A stretch of DNA of 64,000 nucleotides from Aliiglaciecola sp. CAU 1673 (GTDB taxonomy: Bacteria > Pseudomonadota > Gammaproteobacteria > Enterobacterales > Alteromonadaceae): NCBI RefSeq assembly GCF_029223185.1, contig NZ_JARHUG010000011.1, positions 1 through 64,000 of the forward strand, written 5' to 3'. The position numbers and the translations under genes were made by a program. Position 1 is the first letter of the stretch. Each line of letters begins with the position of its first letter. The notes beneath the pieces were generated by a model. The model was not told where the DNA came from. It worked only from the letters and a program-made list of their open reading frames with translations, and did not search any database. Below are positions 19,603 through 29,223 of this stretch, one piece after another.

Positions 19603-20319
19603 ATGCAGAATATTCGAATCGTTCTGGTTAATACCTCACATACCGGCAATATTGGCTCCGCCGCCCGCGCCATGAAAACAATGGGGCTGGAGCACCTGTA
19701 TTTGGTGGACCCGGTCACTGAACCGGACGGTCAGGCCAGTGCCCTGGCAGCAGGTGCCACCGATATCCTGGCCAAGTGTAAAATTGTCGGCTCGTTGGCA
19801 GAGGCCGTTGCCGACTGTGGCTTGGTGGTGGGCACCAGTGCCCGTTCACGTACGTTACCCTGGCCGATGCTGGGGCCCAGGGAATGTGGACAGAAGTTGG
19901 TGCAGGAAGCGGCCAGTTATCCCGTGGCCCTAGTCTTTGGTCGTGAGAGCAGTGGGCTTAGTAACGAAGAGCTGCAACAATGCCATTTCCATGTGTGTAT
20001 TCCGGCTAATCCTGAGTACAGCTCACTGAATCTGGCGGCAGCGGTACAAACTCTGTGCTATGAAATTCGTATGGCCCATTTGGATGCTACCGAGGTCCCG
20101 GCACCAGAAAGTCCCTATCCCCTTTCTGAGGATCTCGAGCGTTTTTATGCGCATTTGGAACAAACCCTAAGTAAAACGAATTTTATTGTGGCCAATCATC
20201 CGGGTATGGTGATGACTAAGTTGCGCAGGTTATTTAATCGTGCACGCCCTGAGTCCCAGGAGCTCAATATTTTACGTGGCATACTCGCGTCCATCGACAA
20301 GCTCGCGAACAAGCAATAA
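19603..20319 (+). CDS. trmJ: tRNA (cytidine/uridine-2'-O-)-methyltransferase TrmJ
   Basis: A 238-residue SPOUT-class enzyme that methylates the 2'-OH of nucleotide 32 in tRNA. I choose ATG 19603 ([18 protein letters not shown]) because it matches the E. coli start; the upstream extension in the same frame has no family resemblance. Motifs include [16 protein letters not shown] near the N-terminus and the knot segments [16 protein letters not shown] and [16 protein letters not shown]. It is followed 18 bp later by cysE and then by iscR, the classical gammaproteobacterial order. Confidence 0.95.
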   Translation: MQNIRIVLVNTSHTGNIGSAARAMKTMGLEHLYLVDPVTEPDGQASALAAGATDILAKCKIVGSLAEAVADCGLVVGTSARSRTLPWPMLGPRECGQKLVQEAASYPVALVFGRESSGLSNEELQQCHFHVCIPANPEYSSLNLAAAVQTLCYEIRMAHLDATEVPAPESPYPLSEDLERFYAHLEQTLSKTNFIVANHPGMVMTKLRRLFNRARPESQELNILRGILASIDKLANKQ

Positions 20320-20337
20320 GGAACGCCCCAAGGCATC

Positions 20338-21135
20338 ATGTTCGAACGCATTAAAGAAGATATTCAAAGCGTCTTTCATCGCGACCCTGCAGCCCGCACT
20401 ACCTTTGAGGTGCTGACCAACTATCCCGGCTTGCACGCGATTTGGGTCCATCGGCTCACGCATAAACTATGGCGGGCAAACTGGAAATGGCTGGCACGCA
20501 CGCTGTCTACTCTGGCGCGCTGGCTGACCGGCGTAGAAATTCATCCCGGCGCCAAGCTGGGGCGGCGCTTTTTTATCGATCATGGCATGGGTGTGGTGAT
20601 CGGTGAAACCGCTGAAATTGGCGACGATGTTACCCTTTATCATGGGGTGACCCTCGGCGGCACCAGTTGGAGCGCCGGAAAGCGCCATCCAACGCTTTTG
20701 GACAATGTGGTCATCGGCGCCGGCGCCAAAGTTCTGGGGCCTATTACCATCGGTAAAGGGGCCAAAGTGGGCTCCAATTCGGTGGTGGTCAAAGACGTGC
20801 CAGAAGAGGCCACTGTGGTGGGCATTCCCGGACGTATTGTCGCGCATAAGGCAGAGAAAGCCGAAGGCAATAATCACCGCGATAAAATTGCCAAGAAATA
20901 TGGTTTCGATGCCTATGCCGTATCACCTGACAATCCCGACCCGGTCGCCAATGCTATTGGTCAACTGTTGGATCATCTGCATATGCTGGACACTAAAGTG
21001 GAAGACATGTGCAAGGCCATTAATCAGATAGGTGGTAATGTCTGCGACAAGGCACTGCCTGCCATTGAACTGGAAGAGTTTGAGAAGCCTGAAGTCGCTA
21101 AGAGCGAGGCGCAGACACAAAAGGACCTGGACTGA
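20338..21135 (+). CDS. cysE: Serine O-acetyltransferase
   Basis: A 265-residue left-handed beta-helix acetyltransferase that makes O-acetylserine for cysteine synthesis. The helical N-terminal domain includes [21 protein letters not shown]. The hexapeptide-repeat domain carries the active-site stretch [19 protein letters not shown] and later LGGTSW and [10 protein letters not shown]. The C-terminal tail (about 40 residues after the helix) is longer than in some homologues. It lies in the trmJ-cysE-iscR neighbourhood, which links cysteine supply to the cysteine-consuming desulfurases encoded just downstream. Confidence 0.96.
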   Translation: MFERIKEDIQSVFHRDPAARTTFEVLTNYPGLHAIWVHRLTHKLWRANWKWLARTLSTLARWLTGVEIHPGAKLGRRFFIDHGMGVVIGETAEIGDDVTLYHGVTLGGTSWSAGKRHPTLLDNVVIGAGAKVLGPITIGKGAKVGSNSVVVKDVPEEATVVGIPGRIVAHKAEKAEGNNHRDKIAKKYGFDAYAVSPDNPDPVANAIGQLLDHLHMLDTKVEDMCKAINQIGGNVCDKALPAIELEEFEKPEVAKSEAQTQKDLD

Positions 21136-21243
21136 TTCAACATAAGTGCTAATGCCCTTGCTATGCATTACTCTTCATTCTGTTAAGTTGGGTAATTAAG
21201 GGTGACGACCACAATAGGCTGGCTCACCTGGTGAGGGCAGAAC

Positions 21244-21972
21244 GTGCTTCGAATCGTTATTTTTGTCACATTCTATTCAGTGCACTTAATCGCTGTGGCA
21301 ACGCCATGGGTTGCAGTGACCGAGGATGCGCCGCCGCTGCAATATATTGTCGATGGTCAGGTACGCGGCGTGACCACCAAGCTGGTGCGCGACGTGCTGG
21401 CACAAGCCAAGATCCCTGCTCGATTTGAAGTCTACCCCTGGGCAAGGGCCTTCGATAAGGCGCTAAAGCGACAAAACACCCTGCTGTACTCCACCATCCG
21501 CACTCCTGAAAGAGAGTCGCAACTGCAATGGATCGGTAAATTGGGGCGCTTTCATTTAAGTTTTATGGCCCTTGAGCAAAATACCGAATTTCAAATCAAC
21601 TCCACTGCCGATGCTAAAAGTTATGTGATCGGGGCCATGCGCGATGATTACACCCACGATTATTTACTTGCCCATGGTTTATCGGATAAGAATTTGGTGG
21701 TCAGGAGTTCTCTGCAGGAATTGTTGGACCTACTGTATAAAGGCTTAATAGACTCGTTCGTGGTAGATCGCTACCTGGTGTGTGATTTGGCTGCACAGTA
21801 TGATTATGATTGCAGTCTGATGAGGGTGGTTTATGAGGTGCCGGAACTCTCCGTGGATGTCTATCTCGCTGCCAACAAAGATTCCGAACCCTCAGATCTT
21901 GCGCGTCTAGTTGAGGCCTTTAAAACCGTAAAAGCCCGGCCGGAATATCAGAAAGGCTTTGCCGGCTATTAA
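21244..21972 (+). CDS. Periplasmic solute-binding protein (SBP_bac_3-like), orphan
   Basis: A 242-residue protein with a signal peptide (about 1-18, starting from GTG) and the two-lobe pattern of amino-acid-type solute-binding proteins: TEDAPPLQYIVDGQVRGVTT near the N-terminus, YPWARAFDKAL, and a C-terminal FKTVKARPEYQKGF. No permease or ATPase gene is adjacent, so it is an orphan binding protein. Related orphan proteins in marine bacteria are thought to deliver ligands to sensors, but that is inference. A similar orphan binding protein lies at 34655-35482 on the other side of the Fe-S region. Confidence 0.75.
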   Translation: MLRIVIFVTFYSVHLIAVATPWVAVTEDAPPLQYIVDGQVRGVTTKLVRDVLAQAKIPARFEVYPWARAFDKALKRQNTLLYSTIRTPERESQLQWIGKLGRFHLSFMALEQNTEFQINSTADAKSYVIGAMRDDYTHDYLLAHGLSDKNLVVRSSLQELLDLLYKGLIDSFVVDRYLVCDLAAQYDYDCSLMRVVYEVPELSVDVYLAANKDSEPSDLARLVEAFKTVKARPEYQKGFAGY

Positions 21973-21973
21973 C

Positions 21974-22657
21974 TTATTGGCTATCGGTAGTCAGCTCCCG
22001 ATCAAGCTCTTCGATAAGGCCGTCAATGCCCTTCACGGCCGAGTTGTAGACATCATTCTTTTCAACAATCAGCCCGGCCACCAAATAAAAGATATTATTG
22101 AACTGGTAGCTGTATAGGGCCTCAGGCTGTTCCACTGACAGCGGGTTGAATTGAATGATTTCCACAACCCGTATAATGATGTCGTCCATCACCGCTTGTT
22201 TATGAATATCTTCCAGTCTTTCGATATAGGAATAAAGCCGCTCAAGGTTTTGAAAGCCGGCGATAATGGTTTTGTTTCTAATGTGTTTAATTTCGCCGCT
22301 GTTAATCAGCGTCTGATAGGCGCTACTGCTTTGTCTGAAATCAGAAAAGCTCTTTAGATCAGAGGCATAAGCCGCCAACTCGGCGGCTTTTTGGCGGTCA
22401 TTGGCAATGATAATTGCCCTGGCTTCTTCGTATCTTTGCAAGAATTCACTGCCATCCTGGATTTCAGCGAGCAATAAATTCCTGTCTTGCAGCAACTCGG
22501 ACTTCATACTCTGGTAATACTGAAATTCCAGCTTTCTGTTTTGTTTGTCTTTGTCCCAATTGTCCAATTCCAACGCAATCAGGATACCCACGACTACCAG
22601 TGCGATTTCGCCCAAGGCATACAAGAAATATCTCAACGATTGGGATTCTTTGAGCAT
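21974..22657 (-). CDS. DUF6090-like membrane-anchored protein
   Basis: About 227 residues from ATG 22657; an in-frame GTG at 22690 is an alternative start. The N-terminal segment RYFLYALGEIALVVVGILIA followed by LELDNWDKD is the recognisable opening of DUF6090-type proteins: a short cytoplasmic stretch, one transmembrane helix, then a helical extracytoplasmic domain rich in charged residues. The helical part (about 35-225) probably forms coiled coils. It is convergent with the solute-binding gene, only one base apart. The function of the family is not known. Confidence 0.6.
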   Translation of the reverse strand: MLKESQSLRYFLYALGEIALVVVGILIALELDNWDKDKQNRKLEFQYYQSMKSELLQDRNLLLAEIQDGSEFLQRYEEARAIIIANDRQKAAELAAYASDLKSFSDFRQSSSAYQTLINSGEIKHIRNKTIIAGFQNLERLYSYIERLEDIHKQAVMDDIIIRVVEIIQFNPLSVEQPEALYSYQFNNIFYLVAGLIVEKNDVYNSAVKGIDGLIEELDRELTTDSQ

Positions 22658-22836
22658 GAAGAGCTTCTTTAATTTGAGATGGATAAGCACAGTCGGGTCT
22701 GATTATCTTTTTGGTTAATAGTTGGATTAGTTGCCGAATACGAAGGTACCCTCGAGATTCAATGTAGATTAAGGGCCGAAGGCGGGCAATAGATCCCAAG
22801 CCCAACGTCCCCGGAAAAAAGCAATTGAGGAAGCCA

Positions 22837-22886
22837 ATACCCTACTAAAGAGTAGGGCTAAATACTTTACTAAAATAGTCGGGTAT
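22837..22886 (+). promoter_or_regulatory. Two adjacent IscR-type operators upstream of iscR
   Basis: Two inverted repeats resemble the type 1 IscR site (ATASYYGACT, five-base centre, AGTCRRSTAT). Site 2 at 22862-22886 has ATACTTTACT, then AAAAT, then AGTCGGGTAT, one mismatch from consensus. Site 1 at 22837-22860 has CCCTACT-AAAG-AGTAGGG, a perfect repeat with a spacer one base shorter. Both lie 37-85 bp upstream of the iscR start, as expected for autorepression by [2Fe-2S]-IscR. No strong -35/-10 pair is obvious. Confidence 0.75.
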
Positions 22887-22922
22887 GGCATGCTCTGGCC
22901 CCTGATCTAGAGGGTTTTCGCC

Positions 22923-23402
22923 ATGAAATTGACATCCAAAGGCCGCTATGCCGTCACTGCTATGCTGGACGTGGCGTTGCACTCACAGCGCGGGCCTGTA
23001 TCCCTGGCCGATATCTCCAAGCGCCAGGAAATCTCCCTGTCTTATCTTGAACAATTGTTTGCCCGTTTACGCCGTCATAAGCTGGTGGAAAGTGTGCGCG
23101 GTCCCGGTGGTGGCTACAAATTGGGTTTGCCGGCCGAGCGTATCTCTGTGGGCCAGGTGATCCACGCCGTGGATGAATCCGTGGATGCCACCCGCTGCAG
23201 TGGCAAGTCCGATTGTCAGGGCGGTGAGCGCTGTCTGACCCATAGCCTGTGGAGTGATCTCAGTAATCGTATAGCCTTATTTCTGGACAGTATCACGCTG
23301 GGCGAGTTAATGGCGCAGCACGATGTGCAACAAGTGGCCATGCGCCAGGATAAGCAAAAGCGCTATGATGATCAGGACATGAAAATCTCCTTAAGAATGT
23401 AA
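22923..23402 (+). CDS. iscR: Fe-S cluster regulator IscR
   Basis: A 159-residue Rrf2-family winged-helix regulator that binds a [2Fe-2S] cluster and controls Fe-S assembly genes. The N-terminus [20 protein letters not shown] is diagnostic. The wing and recognition helix cover about residues 25-60 ([19 protein letters not shown]). The cluster ligands Cys92, Cys98, Cys104 and His107 are all present. The length matches E. coli IscR (162). It lies under two IscR-type operators and is followed nine bases later by a cysteine desulfurase gene. Confidence 0.97.
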   Translation: MKLTSKGRYAVTAMLDVALHSQRGPVSLADISKRQEISLSYLEQLFARLRRHKLVESVRGPGGGYKLGLPAERISVGQVIHAVDESVDATRCSGKSDCQGGERCLTHSLWSDLSNRIALFLDSITLGELMAQHDVQQVAMRQDKQKRYDDQDMKISLRM

Positions 23403-23411
23403 TCGCCAGTC

Positions 23412-24590
23412 ATGAAAAAGCCCGTTTATCTGGATTATGCCGCTACCACCCCCGTGGATCCCCGTGTGGCCGAAAAAATGTGTCAATGCCTGACCCTGGA
23501 TGGCATCTTTGGCAACCCCGCGTCGCGCTCCCATCGCTATGGTTGGCAGGCAGAAGAGGCGGTAGATGTGGCCCGTAATCACATTGCCGAACTGGTGAAT
23601 GCCGATCCCCGTGAGATCGTCTTTACCTCTGGCGCCACCGAATCGGATAACCTGGCCATTAAAGGTGTGGCTTATCAGCATCGCAATAAAGCCTGCCCTG
23701 AACAGGGACAACATATCGTCACTGTTGCCACCGAACATAAAGCGGTGCTGGATGCCTGTGCTCAGCTTGAGCAGGAAGGCTTTGAGATTACTTATTTGAA
23801 ACCCAAAGCCGACGGTTTACTGGATCTTGAAACCTTTAAAGCGGCGTTGCGTCCCGATACCCTGCTAGCCTCGGTGATGCATGTGAATAATGAAACCGGG
23901 GTGATCCAGGATATTGCCGCCTTGGGACAAATTTGCCGCGAGCACAATGTGTTGTTTCATGTAGATGCAGCGCAAAGCACCGGCAAGGTGGCTATCGACC
24001 TGCAAAGCTTGCCGGTGGATTTGATGTCTTTCTCTGCCCATAAAAGTTACGGGCCTAAAGGCATTGGTGCGTTATATGTCAGGCGTAAACCCAAAATTCA
24101 GATTCAGGCCCTTATCCACGGCGGTGGACATGAACGGGGGATGCGCTCCGGCACCCTGGCTACCCATCAGATTGTCGGCATGGGAGAGGCTTTTGCCATC
24201 GCCAAAGAAGAGATGGATGGCGAGAACGCTCGCATTCTGGCCTTGCGTGAGCGGCTGTGGCAGGGCATTAAAGATATTAAAGGCATTCAGCTAAACGGTA
24301 GCGCCAGTGCGCGTATTGCCGGCAATCTGAATGTCAGTTTCGACGGTGTGGAAGGGGAGAGCCTGTTAATGGCACTGACCGATATCGCGGTCTCCAGCGG
24401 CAGCGCCTGCAATTCTGCCAGTGTGGCGCCTTCCTATGTACTGACTGCCATGGGCATACCTGACCAACTTGCCCACAGCGCTATTCGCTTATCTATCGGG
24501 CGCTTTACCACTGAGGAAGAAGTGGATTTTGCCATCGCTCATATCAGGGAGACCCTGGATAAGTTGCAGGCAATGGCCATCAACTGGTGA
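23412..24590 (+). CDS. iscS: IscS-like cysteine desulfurase
   Basis: A 392-residue pyridoxal-phosphate enzyme that removes sulfur from cysteine for Fe-S clusters and tRNA thiolation. The PLP lysine is Lys211 in [12 protein letters not shown], His107-Lys110 region reads TEHKAVLD, and the catalytic cysteine is Cys333 in [10 protein letters not shown]. The protein stops at LQAMAINW, a dozen residues short of E. coli IscS, whose C-terminal tail contacts IscU. Consistently, no iscU, iscA, hscBA or fdx genes follow; a SUF operon lies nearby instead. It overlaps no neighbour and is cotranscribed with iscR. Confidence 0.93.
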   Translation: MKKPVYLDYAATTPVDPRVAEKMCQCLTLDGIFGNPASRSHRYGWQAEEAVDVARNHIAELVNADPREIVFTSGATESDNLAIKGVAYQHRNKACPEQGQHIVTVATEHKAVLDACAQLEQEGFEITYLKPKADGLLDLETFKAALRPDTLLASVMHVNNETGVIQDIAALGQICREHNVLFHVDAAQSTGKVAIDLQSLPVDLMSFSAHKSYGPKGIGALYVRRKPKIQIQALIHGGGHERGMRSGTLATHQIVGMGEAFAIAKEEMDGENARILALRERLWQGIKDIKGIQLNGSASARIAGNLNVSFDGVEGESLLMALTDIAVSSGSACNSASVAPSYVLTAMGIPDQLAHSAIRLSIGRFTTEEEVDFAIAHIRETLDKLQAMAINW

Positions 24591-24767
24591 TCTCGTCACT
24601 CAACGGGTCCTAAGTGTGTCACCTTTCTTTCTCACTGACTCCTGGCAAAAGCGATAGCGCATTTGCCTTTCCCGGCTGTTTGCTGGTGGGATTGTTTGTT
24701 ATGAAAATTGCGATTTAATAGACATTTACCGATCTTTACGCTTTTTTCAATGTAGTGAAACGATGGA

Positions 24768-26384
24768 ATGACCGCTGCAATGAACTTCACCTTTGATCAT
24801 TTTGAAGTCGATACCGCCAATTACCAATTGCGCTGCAAGGGCGAACCTTTGGCTATTGAACCTCAGGTGTTTAACCTGCTTGCCTACCTGTTGCGCCATC
24901 GGGACCGGATTGTCAGCAAGTCGGAGTTAATGGATAACCTGTGGGCCGGTAAGGTGATCAGTGATTCCACCCTCAGCAGCTGTGTTAAGGCAGCGCGCAA
25001 AGCTATTGGTGATGGTGGTAAAGCGCAAAAATACATTGCGACCATAAACCGAAGAGGCTTTCGTTTCATCTTTGATGTTAATGAGTCCGGCGCCGCTGAG
25101 ATTGATCCCCAGACAGGCAGCGCCGGTATCGATGAGCAGTTGCGGCAAAGCGCCATAGCCGGAAGTCAGGAGGGGGGCAGTGTTTGCCTGTTTCCCATTC
25201 GCGACATGACGCCAGACAAACGTATTGTGGTTGCCGTTTTACCGTTCCAATGCACAGGCTCTGATCTGATAGCCTTCTTCGCAGAGACACTTTACGAAGA
25301 CATTAATATTCATCTGGCCAGAACCCCGGGGTTTCTGGTGACCTCCCGCAATACTGGGGCCTATTATCGGGCCAATCCTTCCAGCCACAGCAGCATTGCA
25401 CAAGAGTTAGGTGCCCAATATGTGGTGGATGGCACGGTTCGTTGTCTTGGTGAGCAGGTGAATTTATCCATCAAATTGGTGGAAGCCACCAATGAGCGAG
25501 TGCTGTGGGGTGTGAGAAAGAATGTGCCGATTGGTAACCTGACCGAGCAGCTTGAAGATATCACCCTGAATATTACCAGTGCCATTGAACCGGAAATCAA
25601 CAGGGTGGAATTTGCCACGTTGCGAAAACGCCGCCAGGTTGATCTTGGTGCCTGGGAATTGTACCGCCAGGGACACGCAGTATTGGGATTAAAAGGCTGG
25701 AGTGAAGAGAGCTTTCAGGAGTGTGCTGATTTACTGCGCCAGGCCATCAGCAAAGATCCTGAATTGGCCTTCGCCCATGCCTATTTGGCGTTGACACTGG
25801 CCATCGGCCATTTGGTCGGTTTGGTCAATCATGACGGTTGGCACGAGGAAGCAATGGCTGCTGCCGAGACAGCTATCGCGTTGGATAGCCAGGATCCGGA
25901 TGTGCTGGGTTACGTAGGTTGTGCCTTTGCCGACATGGGGGATTTTTTTCGCGGTATCAAGTTGCTGGAACGTTGTGTGGAACTCGATCCCAGTAATGCT
26001 CAAGGGTGGGCGGCATTGGGGGCGGCGCAGCTGCAGATTGGCCAGGAACAGGGCTTTGCCAACATGTACCACGGCATTCGCATCAGTCCCAGGGATAATC
26101 GTATCGGTGCTTGGGGGGCTTTGCTTGCCAGGGCATTACTCAGTTATGGGCGCTTAGATGAAGCCATTGAGGTGGCCCAAAATGCCTGTGCTTTTGATGA
26201 TAAAATCTTTTTACCCCGTATCGTATTGGGCATTGCTTTGGCGCTGGCTGACCAACCCGAAGCCGCTGCCACCGCCATTGAAGATGCGCGTCGTATTCGC
26301 CCCAAGCTGACCCTGGATGATATTAAACGCTTCGTGCGACCCGAAGAAGTGCAGAAAATGCAGCAATATGCCTTGTTTGGCTGA
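24768..26384 (+). CDS. Winged-helix transcriptional regulator with TPR domain
   Basis: A 538-residue protein. Residues of about 5-100 form an OmpR/CadC-type winged helix (FEVDTANYQLRCKGEPLAIE, NRRGFRFIFDV). Residues 140-275 resemble the TolB-like/adenylate-cyclase-associated domain that often follows such helices (RIVVAVLPFQC, GAQYVVDGTVRCLGEQVNLS, LVEATNERVLW). TPR-like helical repeats run from about 290 to the end (ALDSQDPDVLGYVGCAFADMG, LDPSNAQGWAALGAAQLQIG). There is no transmembrane helix, so it is not a ToxR-type membrane sensor. It precedes two methyltransferase genes on the same strand and could control them. The ligand is unknown. Confidence 0.8.
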   Translation: MTAAMNFTFDHFEVDTANYQLRCKGEPLAIEPQVFNLLAYLLRHRDRIVSKSELMDNLWAGKVISDSTLSSCVKAARKAIGDGGKAQKYIATINRRGFRFIFDVNESGAAEIDPQTGSAGIDEQLRQSAIAGSQEGGSVCLFPIRDMTPDKRIVVAVLPFQCTGSDLIAFFAETLYEDINIHLARTPGFLVTSRNTGAYYRANPSSHSSIAQELGAQYVVDGTVRCLGEQVNLSIKLVEATNERVLWGVRKNVPIGNLTEQLEDITLNITSAIEPEINRVEFATLRKRRQVDLGAWELYRQGHAVLGLKGWSEESFQECADLLRQAISKDPELAFAHAYLALTLAIGHLVGLVNHDGWHEEAMAAAETAIALDSQDPDVLGYVGCAFADMGDFFRGIKLLERCVELDPSNAQGWAALGAAQLQIGQEQGFANMYHGIRISPRDNRIGAWGALLARALLSYGRLDEAIEVAQNACAFDDKIFLPRIVLGIALALADQPEAAATAIEDARRIRPKLTLDDIKRFVRPEEVQKMQQYALFG

Positions 26385-26543
26385 GGGTTTATTGCTGAAA
26401 ACTACTGCATTTATAAAGACATAGATATCCCCACCTAATCTCCACAAAACCTGCAGGTTTTCTTCAAGCCGCCTTAGTGATGTCTCCCTATCATTGCTCC
26501 TGTCGAGACAATCATGTCTCACTAACCATCAGGAGATGAACTC

Positions 26544-27380
26544 ATGTTAACCATCACAAAACAGCAACCAACACTGGATATCAATTACGCCGCCGTTAAG
26601 GAGAAGCAACGTTTAACCTGGGGCTCAGGGGATTATGGTCGTATTGGAGTGACCCTGCAGATCACCGGCGAGCAGTTGTGTGAATCCATGGATTTAAAAT
26701 CCGGCGAGTCTGTATTGGATATCGCCAGTGGCAATGGCAATGTGACGTTGGCTGCGGCACGCCGCTTCTGCCATGTTACCTCTACTGACTATGTCGAGTC
26801 TTTGCTGGACCAATCCAAAAAGCGTGCACAAGCCGAAGGACTGGACATTGAATACCAGTTTGCCGACGCCGAAGCCTTGCCATTTGGCGATAGCGCTTTT
26901 GACAACGTCGTTTCCACCTTTGGCGTCATGTTTACGCCCAATCAGGCTCAGAGTGCCAAGGAATTGCTTCGGGTTTGTAAATCCGGCGGCAAGATTGGCT
27001 TGGTGAATTGGACACCTGAGGGTTTTGTCGGCCAATTGTTTAAGCTTATTGGTAAGTACGTAGCCCCGCCTGCGGGGTTGAAATCTCCTGCACTATGGGG
27101 CACCAGGCCCTTTATTGAGGAGCACTTTGCCGGCCTGGCAAGCGATATTACCTTTCGCAGCAGAGAGTTCGTTTTCCGCTACTGTTCGGCGCAGCACTGG
27201 ATTGATTTGTTCCGCGCTTACTACGGACCTGTGCACAAGGCTTTTTCCGTCCTGGATGAGAAGCAGGCAGCCTGTCTGGAGCAAGACATTCATCAACTGA
27301 TTGCCCGTTTCAACCGAGACCAGGATAACACCATGGTGGTGCCTTCTGAGTATTTGGAAATCGTCGTACAGAAGCGTTAA
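26544..27380 (+). CDS. Class I SAM-dependent methyltransferase
   Basis: A 278-residue Rossmann-fold methyltransferase. Motif I is LDIASGNGNVTLAAARR (about residues 58-74), followed by the acidic strand end TSTDYVESLL, the adenine-region FADAEALPFGDSAFD, and motif VSTFGVMFTPNQ. It resembles UbiE-like and other small-molecule methyltransferases, and the substrate cannot be read from sequence. GGAGATG before the ATG is a good ribosome binding site. It is followed 26 bp later by an MddA-like membrane methyltransferase, so the pair probably forms an operon, possibly with the upstream regulator. Confidence 0.8.
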   Translation: MLTITKQQPTLDINYAAVKEKQRLTWGSGDYGRIGVTLQITGEQLCESMDLKSGESVLDIASGNGNVTLAAARRFCHVTSTDYVESLLDQSKKRAQAEGLDIEYQFADAEALPFGDSAFDNVVSTFGVMFTPNQAQSAKELLRVCKSGGKIGLVNWTPEGFVGQLFKLIGKYVAPPAGLKSPALWGTRPFIEEHFAGLASDITFRSREFVFRYCSAQHWIDLFRAYYGPVHKAFSVLDEKQAACLEQDIHQLIARFNRDQDNTMVVPSEYLEIVVQKR

Positions 27381-27406
27381 GTCGGCACAAGTATGAGGGT
27401 AAGATC

Positions 27407-28186
27407 ATGAAAAGTACCAATCAATACACAAGCAATGTTTTGGCATTTGATGTTGTGGATGTTAGCAAACGCCTTGTTGTGCTGGTTTATGGCTTATTGG
27501 CTTATGCCATAGGTTGTTTTGGACTCTTCTGGCTGATCCTTGGGGCAGGCGCATTTGCGCCTGTTGGCCTCAGTGATTGGCAAGCGGAATCGGTTTGGAC
27601 AGGACTATTGGCAAATACAGGCCTAATTTCCTTATTTGCCGTGCAACATACGGTAATGGCCAGAGAGAAATTTAAAAAGTGGCTGAGCCAATTCCTGCCT
27701 GAGGCAGCCGAGCGCTCCACCTTTATGCTGATGTCGGGGGTGGTGACCTGTATCATCATGTACTTCTGGCAGTCTTTGCCCGGGGTGGTTTGGCAGGTAC
27801 AGAATCAGATTGGGATGTGCGCCATTTACACAGCCTATGTCGCCGGGATCTTGTATCTGTTATTGGCGACTTTTGTCACTAATCACTTCGAACTCATGGG
27901 ATTGCGCCAGGTGTATCTGTACTTCAGAAACATCCCCTACACGCCGTTGGCCTTTACTAACAAGTATATGTATCGCTATAGCCGCCATCCGATGATGCTT
28001 GGTATGCTGATATTACTCTGGTCAGTGCCCACCATGACAGTCACGCGATTGGTGCTATCGGTGCTATTCACCTTGTATACAATGGTGGGGATCTACTTTG
28101 AAGAGCGGGACCTCATCAAAAACTTCGGCGCCACCTATCAGAAATACAAGCAGCAGATTGCTACTTTTATTCCTGGCATTTACTAG
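27407..28186 (+). CDS. MddA-like methanethiol S-methyltransferase
   Basis: A 259-residue polytopic membrane protein with about six hydrophobic segments. The C-terminal third carries the isoprenylcysteine-methyltransferase-fold SAM motif: YMYRYSRHPMMLGML (about 190-204) and later YFEERDLIKNFGATYQKYK. The blocks LFAVQHTVMAREKFK, LPEAAERSTFML and NHFELMGLRQVYLYFR match the family described as MddA, which converts methanethiol to dimethyl sulfide, rather than prenyl-cysteine or NnrU proteins. It is in tandem with a soluble methyltransferase and lies beside Fe-S and cysteine desulfurase genes, so a role in volatile sulfur metabolism is plausible. Activity is inferred from sequence only. Confidence 0.7.
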   Translation: MKSTNQYTSNVLAFDVVDVSKRLVVLVYGLLAYAIGCFGLFWLILGAGAFAPVGLSDWQAESVWTGLLANTGLISLFAVQHTVMAREKFKKWLSQFLPEAAERSTFMLMSGVVTCIIMYFWQSLPGVVWQVQNQIGMCAIYTAYVAGILYLLLATFVTNHFELMGLRQVYLYFRNIPYTPLAFTNKYMYRYSRHPMMLGMLILLWSVPTMTVTRLVLSVLFTLYTMVGIYFEERDLIKNFGATYQKYKQQIATFIPGIY

Positions 28187-28239
28187 GTGGTGGTAGGTTT
28201 TAACCCAGCTTCTGCGCGTCAAGTTTGTCAAACAGGAGG

Positions 28240-28647
28240 CTAGTGATGCTTTGCCAATCCCTGAATTTTGCCGACAATGGCGCGCAGGCCGTTACCGCGG
28301 GTGGGGCTGATATGACGCTCCAGATCCAGTGCCTGAAAATAGCCGTCGATATCAAAGGCCAGAATGTCCTGTGGGCTTTTATCGTTATAGGCAGCCATTA
28401 CCAGGGCCAGTAAACCGTTAACGATAATGGCGTCGCTGGCCACTTCAAAGTGCAGTTTGCCGTCTTTTTCCTGCGTTTCCAGCCATACATTGCTCTGACA
28501 ACCGCGCACCAGCCGATCTTCGGTTTTCAGGTTGTCATCCATGGCGGGCAGGTGTTTGCCAAGATCGATAATATATTGGTAGCGCTGCTCCCAATCATCG
28601 AAAAATTCCAGATCCTCAATGATCTCCTGGCTGCTGGGTATTGCCAT
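28240..28647 (-). CDS. sufE: Sulfur acceptor SufE
   Basis: A 135-residue protein that accepts persulfide sulfur from SufS and passes it to the SufBCD scaffold. The reactive cysteine is Cys50 in RLVRGCQSNVWL, the family motif. The rest follows the SufE fold (FFDDWEQRYQYIIDLG, DAIIVNGLLALVMAAY). The length matches E. coli SufE (138). It is the last gene of the minus-strand suf operon, 36 bp after sufT. Confidence 0.95.
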   Translation of the reverse strand: MAIPSSQEIIEDLEFFDDWEQRYQYIIDLGKHLPAMDDNLKTEDRLVRGCQSNVWLETQEKDGKLHFEVASDAIIVNGLLALVMAAYNDKSPQDILAFDIDGYFQALDLERHISPTRGNGLRAIVGKIQGLAKHH

Positions 28648-28683
28648 AGGGGTAGTTGTCCTGCGTTGTTCTTTGCTTCTAGC

Positions 28684-29217
28684 TTAAAAAAACAGCCCGG
28701 CTTCAAGCTGTGCTTCTTCGCTCATCATCTCACGGGACCAAGGTGGATCGAAGACCAGATTGACCTTAACGCTCTTTACATTGGGTACCATGGACACGCG
28801 GTATTCTACATCACCCACCAACACCGGTCCCATGCCACAACCCGGGGCGGTCAGGGTCATATCAATCAATACCGCTTTTTGCTGCTGGTCGATGCAGACC
28901 TTATAAATCAGGCCAAGAGAAACCAGATTAATTGGTATTTCAGGGTCGTAGATAGTCTCCAGCGCCTGCCACACCTGGGCTTCGACAATATTGTCATCGG
29001 CTGGTGGCTCGAAATACAGCTCTTGTGGCTTGCGTCCCAGGGCGTCGGCATCGGTGCCATCAATCCGCAGCATATTGCCATGCCAGGTAACGGTGTAATT
29101 ACCGCCTAAGTCCTGGGTCAAGGTCACAAATTCCCCTTCAGGGATCACCTGAATTTGCCCGGAAGGCACGCGCCTGGCTTTACAGTCACGTTGGGTGACC
29201 ACCATTCTTTGCTGCAT
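28684..29217 (-). CDS. sufT: Fe-S assembly factor SufT (DUF59)
   Basis: A 177-residue protein of the DUF59/MIP18 family. Residues of about 80-165 hold the domain, with VWQALETIYDPEIPINLVSL (the DPEIP motif) and TAPGCGMGPVL carrying the conserved cysteine. An N-terminal extension (about 1-75) is typical of SufT proteins fused to a small beta domain. SufT is associated with SUF operons and supports Fe-S protein maturation, probably by helping cluster transfer. It lies between sufA and sufE. Confidence 0.9.
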   Translation of the reverse strand: MQQRMVVTQRDCKARRVPSGQIQVIPEGEFVTLTQDLGGNYTVTWHGNMLRIDGTDADALGRKPQELYFEPPADDNIVEAQVWQALETIYDPEIPINLVSLGLIYKVCIDQQQKAVLIDMTLTAPGCGMGPVLVGDVEYRVSMVPNVKSVKVNLVFDPPWSREMMSEEAQLEAGLFF

Positions 29218-29223
29218 GAATGG

